In this document: piece after piece, positions 35,296-42,895 of the stretch | Layout: each line of letters opens with the position of its first letter | Numbering within the stretch: the stretch's first letter is position 1 | From: Raineyella sp. LH-20 | Lineage (GTDB): Bacteria > Actinomycetota > Actinomycetes > Propionibacteriales > Propionibacteriaceae | DNA: 64,000 bases | NCBI RefSeq assembly: GCF_033110965.1 | Contig: NZ_CP137003.1 | Coordinates: forward strand, 248,001 to 312,000 | Direction: 5' to 3' | Notes under the pieces: model-generated | The model's database searches: none | The model's input: only the letters and a program-made list of their open reading frames with translations | Told to the model about the DNA's origin: nothing | Position numbers and translations under genes: made by a program

Positions 35296-36728
35296 CGGGC
35301 ACCTGCCAGCGGCACGGTGGGATCCCACAGACCGTCGAGGGTGCCGTGGTGATCGGCCGACCAGGTGCCGTCCGGGTGGACGGTGATGTCGAACACCACC
35401 GGCGGACGCCCCTCGCGCGGCACCCGGTACTGGACGGAGTCGAGGATGTCGACGATCTCGGTGGTCCCGTCCCGCAGCGGGACCGCCAGCCGTCGGCCCT
35501 TGGCCCGGACGATCAGCGGTACGTCGGCCCCGGCTCCGTGGGCGGCCCGCAGGATCTGCTCGAAGCCCTTGTTCTGGACGAGTTGGTTGACCCCCTCCGG
35601 GGCCAGCATGATCCCCTCGATGAGCTCCGACCCGAAGCCGGGCCCGATCAGGTGGGCGCGCTGCCAGCCCTCGACCAGACGGGCGAGTCGGACGGCCAGA
35701 CCGGGTGGGGCGGTGCGCAGGGCGCGGATCTGACCTGGGGAGAGCAGCACCCGCTCCAGCCCTGCCCGGGCGACCGGCTCCCGCAGCGCCCCCTCGGCGA
35801 GCACGTCAAGATCGCTGAGCCGCAGTTCGTCGAGCAGCTGGGGACGCGGGAGATCGCGGACGAGGGTGGGGGCCGCCGCGAGCCGGGCCCGGACGGCGTC
35901 CGCCCGGGCGGCGACCGCGGCCGACGGCCCGACGCGTGGCGGGGCTCCGGGCGGGAGCGGCCGGCCGGGCAACACGTCCCCGGTGATCAGGGCATCGAAG
36001 TCGCCGGCGGCCCGGCGGAGTGCTTCGTTCGCCGCGGCGTACTCACGCTGCAGAGCGTTCGCCGCAGCCGCGGCGGCCTGGGCATCGGCCCGCGGGTCCC
36101 GGCGGAAGGCGGTCACGGCGTCCTCGAGGCGGCGCATCGCGGCGACCAGCTGCGGCTCGGCCGGGTTCGGCACGGCGTACGCCACCGATCGTTCGGGAAG
36201 CGTGTGCCCCGACCGCCAGGCCTCGAGCACCGCCTCGGAGAGCTGGACGATCTCCTCTCCCCGGCCGAGTGCCTTGGTCAACGAGCCGACCGGTGCCCGG
36301 CCCGGTGGCACCAGTGCCTCGTCGACCGCCCGGCCCAGCGACTCGTCGTGGGCCGCGATCCGCCGCTTCACCTCGTCCTCGAAGGTCATCAGGTCTTCCA
36401 CGGCGTTGGCGATCGCCTTGAGGTCGGACTCGCGCAGGGCCCGATCGCGCAGCACGGCGGGGCCGGCGCCCACGCCGCGGCTGGTCTCCACGTCGGCGAG
36501 GATCCGGCCGATCGAGTGGTTGATCCGGTCGAGCGCGGCCTGGGTCCGCTGTTCGTGGGCCCGGGCGACGGAGAGCAGCACGATCTCGGCGATCTCGTCG
36601 ATCGTGCGGCCACCGGCCCGGTCCCGGTAGAGGATCTCCAGGGCGCGCCGCAACCGGGTCATCACCGGGGCCTGCTCGCGGGCGAAGGCCTGCAGCCCGG
36701 GACGGAGGGCGTCGGCCGAGATGGTCAT
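35292..36728 (-). CDS. Injection-system-locus protein of unknown function, 478 aa
   Basis: The start is ATG 36728. Residues ~1-290 are almost entirely charged helices (TIDEIAEIVLLSVARAHEQRTQ, DLKAIANAVEDLMTFEDEVKRRIAAHDE, AMRRLEDAVTAFRRDPRADAQAAAAAANAL). Residues ~330-478 are more mixed and contain ELIEGIMLAPEGVNQLVQNKGFEQIL and PLIVRAKGRRLAVPLRDGTTEIVDILDSV. Nothing resembles known particle parts. The start overlaps the stop of the 973-aa gene by 4 bp, so the two are made together; a chaperone, loading partner, second cargo or structural filler are all possible. Confidence 0.5.
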   Translation of the reverse strand: MTISADALRPGLQAFAREQAPVMTRLRRALEILYRDRAGGRTIDEIAEIVLLSVARAHEQRTQAALDRINHSIGRILADVETSRGVGAGPAVLRDRALRESDLKAIANAVEDLMTFEDEVKRRIAAHDESLGRAVDEALVPPGRAPVGSLTKALGRGEEIVQLSEAVLEAWRSGHTLPERSVAYAVPNPAEPQLVAAMRRLEDAVTAFRRDPRADAQAAAAAANALQREYAAANEALRRAAGDFDALITGDVLPGRPLPPGAPPRVGPSAAVAARADAVRARLAAAPTLVRDLPRPQLLDELRLSDLDVLAEGALREPVARAGLERVLLSPGQIRALRTAPPGLAVRLARLVEGWQRAHLIGPGFGSELIEGIMLAPEGVNQLVQNKGFEQILRAAHGAGADVPLIVRAKGRRLAVPLRDGTTEIVDILDSVQYRVPREGRPPVVFDITVHPDGTWSADHHGTLDGLWDPTVPLAGAR

Positions 36729-39646
36729 CGCGGGCCTCCTGTGACGGCGGCGGAGGCCAGCGGTCCGAGGGCGGCGTCGACCTCGGCGGCGGTCCCGTGC
36801 TCCTGTGCCTGCTGGCGGATCCACGGCACCAGCAGCGGGGTGATCACCTTCGGCAGCACCTCGTTCATCACGACGACGACGGTCGCCTCGTGCACGGCCT
36901 GCCGGACGGCCCGCTGGAGCGCCTCCTCGGTGAGGCCCTTGATCACCTGCTCGCGGACGGCTTCCGAGGCGAGCCGGACCACCGTCCGGGCGCCCTGTTT
37001 CTCGGCGATCCGCAGGGCCCCCAGGGCGCTGGAGGTGAGGGCGTGGGCGGCCTTGCCGATGGCGAACGCGTCGAAGACGGAGAAGGCGACCGAGATGGTG
37101 GCCATCAGCTGGGCGAGTTGCACGTCCTGCCAGTGCTGGAAGAGTTCGGGGTCCTCGAGCGCCCGGTAGAGGTCGGTCTGGCGCTGCGCCTCGAGCACGT
37201 CGTGGACGGCGAAGGCGATGCTCGCGGCGCCGGTGATCGCCGCCGCGGCGACCGCGCCCAGTGGTGCGCAGAACAGGCCGAGGACGATGATGCCGAAGGA
37301 CGAGGCGATGGCGATGATCGCGTCCTCGTCCGCCTTGTGGTCGAGGGCCTGGTTCACCCCGGCGGCGTACAACCGGTCGCCGCGGACCTCGGGGGCGAGG
37401 TGCTCGTCGGCCAGCTGGTGGATGCCCTGCAGGGTGTAGCGCAGACCGCGCCAGTCCTTGCCGCCCTCCCGCTTGACGTACTGGGAGGCCTCGAGCGCGA
37501 AGTAGGCCCCGTCGTCCAGGTCGGAGGCCTTCTGGGTCATCCGGGCGTTCGCCGCCGACATCTCGGCCAGCAGGTCCCGCAGGTAGTGCTGCAGGAAGGC
37601 CTGGTCGCGTTCCATGCCCAGCACGAGCTGCTGCAGGTCGGGGATCTGGAAGAAGAGTGGATCGCTCTGGTTGAGCAGGCTGCGTCGCTGGTTGATCGTC
37701 TCGCGGAGCTGATCGGGGGTCCAGTCCCGCCCGTTGTGGACGGCCACCGTACGGCCGTCGCGGCGCTCGATCCGGTCATCACCGACGATCGCGAGGATCC
37801 GCTGCGGTGTGGAGTCGATCGGTGCCGGCAGGTACACCGGCGGTCCCTCGTCGACGACGATGACCTCCTGGGCCGCGAGCACCTCGCGGACGCTCCCGGA
37901 GCGCAGGTAGACCTTGCCGGCGTGCTGGATCGCGGCGAGCAGCACGGACGGCCACAGCACCACGTCGCCGAGGATCTCGAGCTTGGTGCCGAAGTCCTCG
38001 ACGAGGACGTCGAAGTTGTGCTTCTGCTGGCGTGCGGCGATGCCGGAGGCGGAGCTTCGCAGCTGCTGGAGCATGACCGCCCGGCAGGTCTCGGCGAAGA
38101 CATGTTCGTAGCCGTACCGCATCGCGTCCTGGATCTCGTTGAGGAAGCGTACGGCCCAGCCCGCGGCGTTCGGCGGGTCGCCGGGGTCGATCCGGACCAG
38201 CCGGGCGTTCGCCGGGTCGAGGTAGCTGGCCACGACGGCGTCGGCGAAGTCGCCCACCTCGCGGGCGATGCCGGCGAGCCGACGCAACCACATCAGCTCG
38301 GGAGTGGGATTGGGCTTCACCTCGACAAAGCCGTTGTTGCCGGTGGCGTCGGGACGTACGGTCACGTCGGACAGCACCGCCGAGACGATGCTCGCCGCCG
38401 CGAGGCCGCGGGCCCGACCGGCGACGGCCACCGCGCAGTGCAGCGCGAAGGCGCCGGCGAAGCCGCATTCAGGGATCGCCAGGGCGGCGGCGAGCGACCG
38501 GATCCGCCCGGTCAGATTGCGGGTGTCGACCAGGGCGGCGACATCGGGCTCGGCCAGGAACGGGACACACGGCAACTCGACGGCCGGTGCGGTCTCCGAT
38601 CCCGGGAAGGATCGCTGGGTGCCGGTCGCCGAGCGCGGCGGCTCGGCGATGTCCAGTGCGGAGGGCTCCTCGTCGGGCGGCGGCGCCGGCTGGCTCGGAT
38701 CCAGCTCGCTCGGGTCCGGCGTGCCGGCCTCGCCGGGCAGCGCGGTGTAACCGTAGGGGAATCTCTCCTTCCCGGGCTTGGCCGGTGGTTGCGGCTGCAT
38801 CGCGAAGACGATCGGCAGGACGTCGCCGCCCGGCCAGAACCACTCCCCGACCGAGCTCCCCGACGTCGGGAAGGAGAAGCCCGGCCCACGCCCCGGCAGG
38901 GCGAAGACGTTGAAACTGCCGGTGTCCAGGGTCATCTGATACCGGTAGCGACCCGGCAGCGGGTCCCCGCTCGGGCCGACCGCTTCGACCCGGCTGAGGA
39001 ACAGGTAGCGCAGGAAGGCGCCGCTGGTCGTCCGGATGAAGCCGTAGTAGCCCGGCAACTCGCGGTCCAGGGCCGACCGGCCGCCGTGCCGGTGGAGGTG
39101 CCACCGCCAGGCGATCCCCACCGCCTGCTCGACGGTGACCGCCACGTTCATCGCCGGCAGCCAGGGCTTCGTACGGTCCGCGTCGGTCTCCCGCAGCGGC
39201 ACCTCGACCGTGCCGCCGTCGAAGGACGGGATCACGTACGTCGTGCCGTCGAGGCGGTGCCGGATCCGGAGCGGATCGAGCATCTCCGTCGTCGGTTCAG
39301 TGACCCGGACCTGGCCGGGTCGGCCGGCCACGGAGCGGAATCCGGCTCGGGCCGCACCGTCCCTGGCGCCGGCCGCGGCCGCCTCCTGCAACGGCAGCGA
39401 CGTCTCCGGCCCGGCGCCGGTGGCCGGGCGGACCTCGACGGCGACCCCCGTCACGTCGTCGGGGCACAGCTCGAGCGCGGCAAGGGGGAAGCGTGCGCAG
39501 GCGGCGGCGACGGCGTCGGCCACCCGGCTCCGGACCTCCCCCACCGGCAGGTCGCCGGCAGCGTCGGGGCTCACCCGCACGGTGACCGGGACGCGCAGCC
39601 GGGTGCCGTGCCGACCACTCGGCCGACCTGTCGTCCGGTTCGCCAT
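36725..39646 (-). CDS. Large injection-system-locus protein, 973 aa (candidate cargo or tape-measure-like)
   Basis: ATG 39646 has AAGGAGA seven bases upstream. The basic N-terminus (SGRHGTRLRVPVTVRVSPDA) is followed by a mixed region to ~300 with WRWHLHRHGG and GYYGFIRTTSGAFLRYLF, a Pro-rich linker (~305-350), and a long helical part. Near residues 775-815 lies a hydrophobic stretch (IASSFGIIVLGLFCAPLGAV, AAAAITGAASIAFAVHDVL) that could insert in membranes, followed by amphipathic helices to the end. It is the largest gene of the cluster and lies where phages keep the tape measure. Neither a known toxin motif nor a coiled-coil tape pattern is clear, so the role is open. Confidence 0.5.
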   Translation of the reverse strand: MANRTTGRPSGRHGTRLRVPVTVRVSPDAAGDLPVGEVRSRVADAVAAACARFPLAALELCPDDVTGVAVEVRPATGAGPETSLPLQEAAAAGARDGAARAGFRSVAGRPGQVRVTEPTTEMLDPLRIRHRLDGTTYVIPSFDGGTVEVPLRETDADRTKPWLPAMNVAVTVEQAVGIAWRWHLHRHGGRSALDRELPGYYGFIRTTSGAFLRYLFLSRVEAVGPSGDPLPGRYRYQMTLDTGSFNVFALPGRGPGFSFPTSGSSVGEWFWPGGDVLPIVFAMQPQPPAKPGKERFPYGYTALPGEAGTPDPSELDPSQPAPPPDEEPSALDIAEPPRSATGTQRSFPGSETAPAVELPCVPFLAEPDVAALVDTRNLTGRIRSLAAALAIPECGFAGAFALHCAVAVAGRARGLAAASIVSAVLSDVTVRPDATGNNGFVEVKPNPTPELMWLRRLAGIAREVGDFADAVVASYLDPANARLVRIDPGDPPNAAGWAVRFLNEIQDAMRYGYEHVFAETCRAVMLQQLRSSASGIAARQQKHNFDVLVEDFGTKLEILGDVVLWPSVLLAAIQHAGKVYLRSGSVREVLAAQEVIVVDEGPPVYLPAPIDSTPQRILAIVGDDRIERRDGRTVAVHNGRDWTPDQLRETINQRRSLLNQSDPLFFQIPDLQQLVLGMERDQAFLQHYLRDLLAEMSAANARMTQKASDLDDGAYFALEASQYVKREGGKDWRGLRYTLQGIHQLADEHLAPEVRGDRLYAAGVNQALDHKADEDAIIAIASSFGIIVLGLFCAPLGAVAAAAITGAASIAFAVHDVLEAQRQTDLYRALEDPELFQHWQDVQLAQLMATISVAFSVFDAFAIGKAAHALTSSALGALRIAEKQGARTVVRLASEAVREQVIKGLTEEALQRAVRQAVHEATVVVVMNEVLPKVITPLLVPWIRQQAQEHGTAAEVDAALGPLASAAVTGGPR

Positions 39647-39694
39647 CGCCCTGTCTCCTTCCCGCTCGCTTCAGCCGTCGGTCCGTCGCCCGGG

Positions 39695-40000
39695 TCAGCC
39701 GGTGGTCCGGGCCGCGAGGGCCTCCCGGAGCCGGCGGAGGGCCAGTTCGGCTGCGGCCTCGGTGATCTCCTCGACCGTGGGGCCGATCTCGACGGTCACC
39801 GGGATCTCCAGGACGATCCCGTCGGCGGCCGGGCCGGGTCCGTTGCGGACCGTGGCGGCCCCCTCCCCGGACACCGTGATGGACTCGCCGCGGCGGAGGA
39901 ACGCGAAGCCGCTGCGTTCGACGTAGCCGCCCGCCGGCTGTCCGAGGTCGTCCGGTCGCGCCGGGTCGTCCGCGCCGCGTCCCCACCGATCGCCGTCCAT
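39695..40000 (-). CDS. Small injection-system-locus protein, 101 aa
   Basis: ATG 40000 has GAGGTG seven bases upstream. The protein has an N-terminal acidic part, a beta segment (SGFAFLRRGESITVSGEGAA), and a C-terminal segment LEIPVTVEIGPTVEEITEAAAELALRRLREAL. The strand-helix pattern xPVTVxx followed by an amphipathic helix also occurs at the N-terminus of the 973-aa protein, encoded next (RVPVTVRVSP, then VRSRVADAVAAACARFPL). It could be an adaptor or a partner for that protein. No family is recognised. Confidence 0.5.
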   Translation of the reverse strand: MDGDRWGRGADDPARPDDLGQPAGGYVERSGFAFLRRGESITVSGEGAATVRNGPGPAADGIVLEIPVTVEIGPTVEEITEAAAELALRRLREALAARTTG

Positions 40001-40011
40001 GTCACCGCACC

Positions 40012-40452
40012 TCAGGCCGTGAAGGTGGGCCGGGAGATGGTGTCGTTGTTGATCCCGGCGTGCCGGCTGATCCCGGAGAAGGTCGCGATCGGGGCGCCGC
40101 TGACGGTGGCGTTGGACGGGCTGGCGGAGGTGATCAGGCACTTGGTCAGGACAAGATTGGAGAAGTCCCACTCGTCGGCGCTGCCCGCCTGCTTGTAGAG
40201 GCCGATGGAGAACTCGGTGCCCTCCAGGGCGAGCTGGGTCAGCCTCGCCGCGGCACCGCCGATCGCCTTCACCGTCAGGGAGAAGGTGAAGCTGTCGGGG
40301 TTGGCGATCCAGCCGATGTGGGTCGCCTCGATCGAGTGGACGACCTCGGTGTTGAGCGAGAACGTCGGTGAGAACGAGTCGATCGGGGTCAGCGGGTGGC
40401 TGGTGTCGCCGTCCACGACGACGGCGAGCCGGGAGTTGGTCCAGGTGGCCAT
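40012..40452 (-). CDS. Tail tube protein of the contractile injection system (Afp1/Hcp-like)
   Basis: The 146-residue protein has the size and pattern of phage-tail tube proteins: N-terminal strand TNSRLAVVVDG, the loop TPIDSFSPTFSLNTEVVHSIEATHIGWIANPDSFTFSLTVKAIG, which is characteristic of Afp/PVC-type tube and T4 gp19-like proteins, and a helix in AARLTQLALEG. It would stack as hexameric rings inside the sheath. The gene follows the sheath gene by 69 bp and has AAAGG upstream of the ATG. Only one tube gene is visible; Afp clusters have two or more. Confidence 0.8.
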   Translation of the reverse strand: MATWTNSRLAVVVDGDTSHPLTPIDSFSPTFSLNTEVVHSIEATHIGWIANPDSFTFSLTVKAIGGAAARLTQLALEGTEFSIGLYKQAGSADEWDFSNLVLTKCLITSASPSNATVSGAPIATFSGISRHAGINNDTISRPTFTA

Positions 40453-40521
40453 GACGGGTGCCTTTCGTACGGGAGGCCGGGTCGAGTCCTGCGGGCTCGC
40501 CGACGGCGTTGTCGGGAGGGA

Positions 40522-41718
40522 TCAGGCGACCAGCGCGAGCCGGACGTCGAGGAAGTGCACCGAGCCGGCGTACGTCACCGTGACCAGCACCTCGACCGCG
40601 CGACTGGTACGGGTCTGGGTGAGGGTGGCGGCCGCGCCGGGCGACCGGTTGGCCTCCTCGGTCTCCAGGATCGGCAGCACCGGGATGTCGACGGTGTAGC
40701 CGTCGATCACCCGCCCGGACCGGAGCGGCTCGAGGATCGCGTCGAACCGGCTGCGCAGGCCCTCCATGCCGAGCCGGTCGATCCGGACATTGCCGATCGC
40801 GCCGATCAGCCCCGCCTTGAGCCGGTACTCGATGTCGTCGAGCACCCGGACGACGTCGACGTAGAGCCGGGACGGATCGGCCGGGTTGTAGCTGCGGCCG
40901 GAGCCGAGGAACAGTCCGTCGCCGGGGATGAACTCCGGATCGAGCAGCGGCAGCATGGCGACCTCGGCCAACTGGGTGACCTCGGTGCCGGTGAACTGAC
41001 GGGCCAGCGGGATCACCAGCCCGTTGACCTGCTTGAGCAACACGCTGAGGTGCGGCTGATAGCCGGCGATGGTGCCCATCGTGGCGGCCGCGACGTCCTG
41101 GACCGGGATGCCGCCGTCGGTGGCGACCCGGGCAGCGGCGAGAATCATCCGGCCGTCGCTGTTCTTGAGTCCTCCGTACGCGGCGTCGGCGGCCTGTGCG
41201 AAGGTCTTGCCGGCGGGCACGGTGAGGTCCGGGTCGACCATCGCGACGCCCATCCGCTTGGCCCCGGCGTCGCTGGCATCCTCGATGTGGCCGCGCAGCA
41301 GCGCGAGGGTCGCCGGATCGGTGACCCGGGCCAGACAGACGAACTGGACCGGGGCGGTCGCGACCGAGGCGAGCGCCGCCGCCCAGTCGGGGTCCCCGCC
41401 CTCGTCATGGGTGGCGACCGCATAGATCCGGGACGGTCCGGGCCGTTGCAACAGCAGCTCGCGCACCGACCGGTAGAGCGGGCCGGCCTCGGTGCCCCCA
41501 CCGGCGATCGCCCCGGTGGCCGGGTCGACGGTCGCGAAGAGCCGTCGGGCCTCGGCCTCGCCGCCGATCAGCACCGGGGTGTTCGGGGTGGCGGTGCCGA
41601 AGCCGCCCGCGGAACCGACCACGGCGACGTTGCCGAAGGCCCGGGTCGCGGTGGGTTGCAGACCGCTGGTGTCGATGGTGACCCGGATGTAGGGGTACTC
41701 GGCGGTCGGGATACTCAT
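40522..41718 (-). CDS. Tail sheath protein of the contractile injection system
   Basis: The 398-residue protein starts at ATG 41718 behind AAGGAG. The N-terminal half (IRVTIDTSGLQPTATRAFGNVAVVGSAGGFGTATPNTPVLIGGEAEARRLFA, with LYRSVRELLLQRPGPSRIYAVAT) and the C-terminal half (GRSYNPADPSRLYVDVVRVLDDIEYRLKAGLIGAIGN and the final RAVEVLVTVTYAGSVHFLDVRLAL) match the layout of contractile-sheath proteins, whose extended termini interlock. It is a compact sheath without extra surface domains. This is the only sheath gene in the locus. Contraction would drive the tube and spike through a target membrane. Confidence 0.85.
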   Translation of the reverse strand: MSIPTAEYPYIRVTIDTSGLQPTATRAFGNVAVVGSAGGFGTATPNTPVLIGGEAEARRLFATVDPATGAIAGGGTEAGPLYRSVRELLLQRPGPSRIYAVATHDEGGDPDWAAALASVATAPVQFVCLARVTDPATLALLRGHIEDASDAGAKRMGVAMVDPDLTVPAGKTFAQAADAAYGGLKNSDGRMILAAARVATDGGIPVQDVAAATMGTIAGYQPHLSVLLKQVNGLVIPLARQFTGTEVTQLAEVAMLPLLDPEFIPGDGLFLGSGRSYNPADPSRLYVDVVRVLDDIEYRLKAGLIGAIGNVRIDRLGMEGLRSRFDAILEPLRSGRVIDGYTVDIPVLPILETEEANRSPGAAATLTQTRTSRAVEVLVTVTYAGSVHFLDVRLALVA

Positions 41719-41737
41719 GGGGGACTCCTTCGGGTGA

Positions 41738-42628
41738 TCAGATCGCGACCGGGACGATCCCGCCGAGTTGCAGGCGGGAGGTGAGCTCGGCCAGCCGGCT
41801 GGCCCGGCGGTCGGCGGCATTGGCCGGGTGCTGGCCGGCGGCCAGCGGGAGGTCTGCGTCGTCGAGGGCGGACAGCGGGAACAGCAGGAGCGCCGGACGG
41901 CTCTCCCGCGGCGTGGCCCCCTGCGGGGCCGGAACCGGGTCGACGAGCGTGTCGAGGCCGTCCCGGGCGGTGCTGACCGCGGTGACCCCGGCCAGCAGCC
42001 CGGCGGCCAGGTCCTCGACGATCTGCGCGACCACGGTGAGCCGGTAGGTGGTCTCGACCGGGGCTCCGGTGGCGTCGCTCACCAGCGTCAGCACCACCCG
42101 ACCGGCGTCGTGGGTCGGGCCGAACATCGCCCGCAGGTCATCGAGGTCGGTGACGCCGCGGCGCCGCAGCACCTCGACCAGGGCGTCGCGAGGGGTCGAG
42201 CCGACGTGGGTCTGGATCGCGTCGATCGCTGCATCGACGTCGGCCGCGGCCGCGACCCGGTCCCCCAGACCACGGAGCGGTTCGACCTCGGCCTCGGTCA
42301 CCTCGGTGTGGACGCCGCGGGTCGCCGCGGTGACGTCGATCCGGAGGACGGCGTGGACGACCGGGGCGGCGGTCGGCCGCCAGGAGCCGGTCGCCTGCCA
42401 TTCCGCGCCGCCGCCGAGCGGCCGGACGGCGACGGAGACCGGGACGTCGCGGCCGAGGGCGGGGGCCAGCGCGAGCAGGCGAGCGGAGACCGCGGTGGCG
42501 TCCCCGACCACCAGATCCTCGAAGACGAAGGCGGCATCGAGCAGCGCCCGCCCGGTCGCCATCGGCAGCATGGCGGCGAGCTCGGCGGGGTCCAGAAACC
42601 GCAGCAGGGTGCGGTCGCCGAAGTTCAC
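41738..42628 (-). CDS. First gene of the injection-system operon, unknown function, 296 aa
   Basis: GTG 42628 has GGGGGAG six bases upstream. The N-terminal ~110 residues alternate helix and strand (FGDRTLLRFLDPAELAAMLPMATGRALLDAAFVFEDLVVG, VPVSVAVRPLGGG, VVHAVLRIDVTAA). The middle has an acidic helical part, and the C-terminus contains LLLFPLSALDDADLP. No DUF4255 or AAA+ features are seen. It immediately precedes the sheath gene; a terminator/cap or sheath-associated role would fill a missing function, but there is no motif evidence. It could also be a regulatory or chaperone protein. Confidence 0.5.
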   Translation of the reverse strand: MNFGDRTLLRFLDPAELAAMLPMATGRALLDAAFVFEDLVVGDATAVSARLLALAPALGRDVPVSVAVRPLGGGAEWQATGSWRPTAAPVVHAVLRIDVTAATRGVHTEVTEAEVEPLRGLGDRVAAAADVDAAIDAIQTHVGSTPRDALVEVLRRRGVTDLDDLRAMFGPTHDAGRVVLTLVSDATGAPVETTYRLTVVAQIVEDLAAGLLAGVTAVSTARDGLDTLVDPVPAPQGATPRESRPALLLFPLSALDDADLPLAAGQHPANAADRRASRLAELTSRLQLGGIVPVAI

Positions 42629-42895
42629 GACGGCTCCCCCGCCGTGGCCGCGGGCCCGTCAGGCCGGCCTGTCCTCCCCATGAGCCTGACCGTACGTGGC
42701 CCGCGTCACACCGCCGTCACGGCGGCGTCACCGCCGGCCGTCACCGGCGCAGAGCGGCCCTGGCGACGCGGGCGACGCCCGACAACGGGTGCCCGCCGGA
42801 CGCCCCGCAGCCGGACCGGCCCTGTCGTCGCGTACGGTTGGCCCCGACCCCCCTTGTGTGATCCCTGTGAGATCGCCGCGACCGGAAAGGCCCAC
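42629..42895. promoter_or_regulatory. Divergent promoter region between the injection-system operon and the SPFH gene
   Basis: This 267-bp spacer must carry the main promoter of the minus-strand operon and the promoter of the SPFH gene. It contains several GTCACCGCCG-like repeats with local dyads (around 42705-42760). I see no clear -10/-35 pair. An activator such as the BTAD protein could act here. Confidence 0.4.

Noticed and set aside
36797-40198. 1133-codon open frame on the plus strand, opposite the 973-aa gene and its neighbours
   Set aside because: It runs antisense across five overlapping minus-strand genes, has no ribosome-binding site or domain, and its Arg/Gly/Asp-rich composition is the mirror of GC-biased codons.
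26347-42628. Prophage or R-type tailocin
   Set aside because: No capsid, portal, terminase, integrase, holin, endolysin or tail-chaperone genes are seen, and the gene order follows Afp/PVC for spike-gp25-J-wedge.
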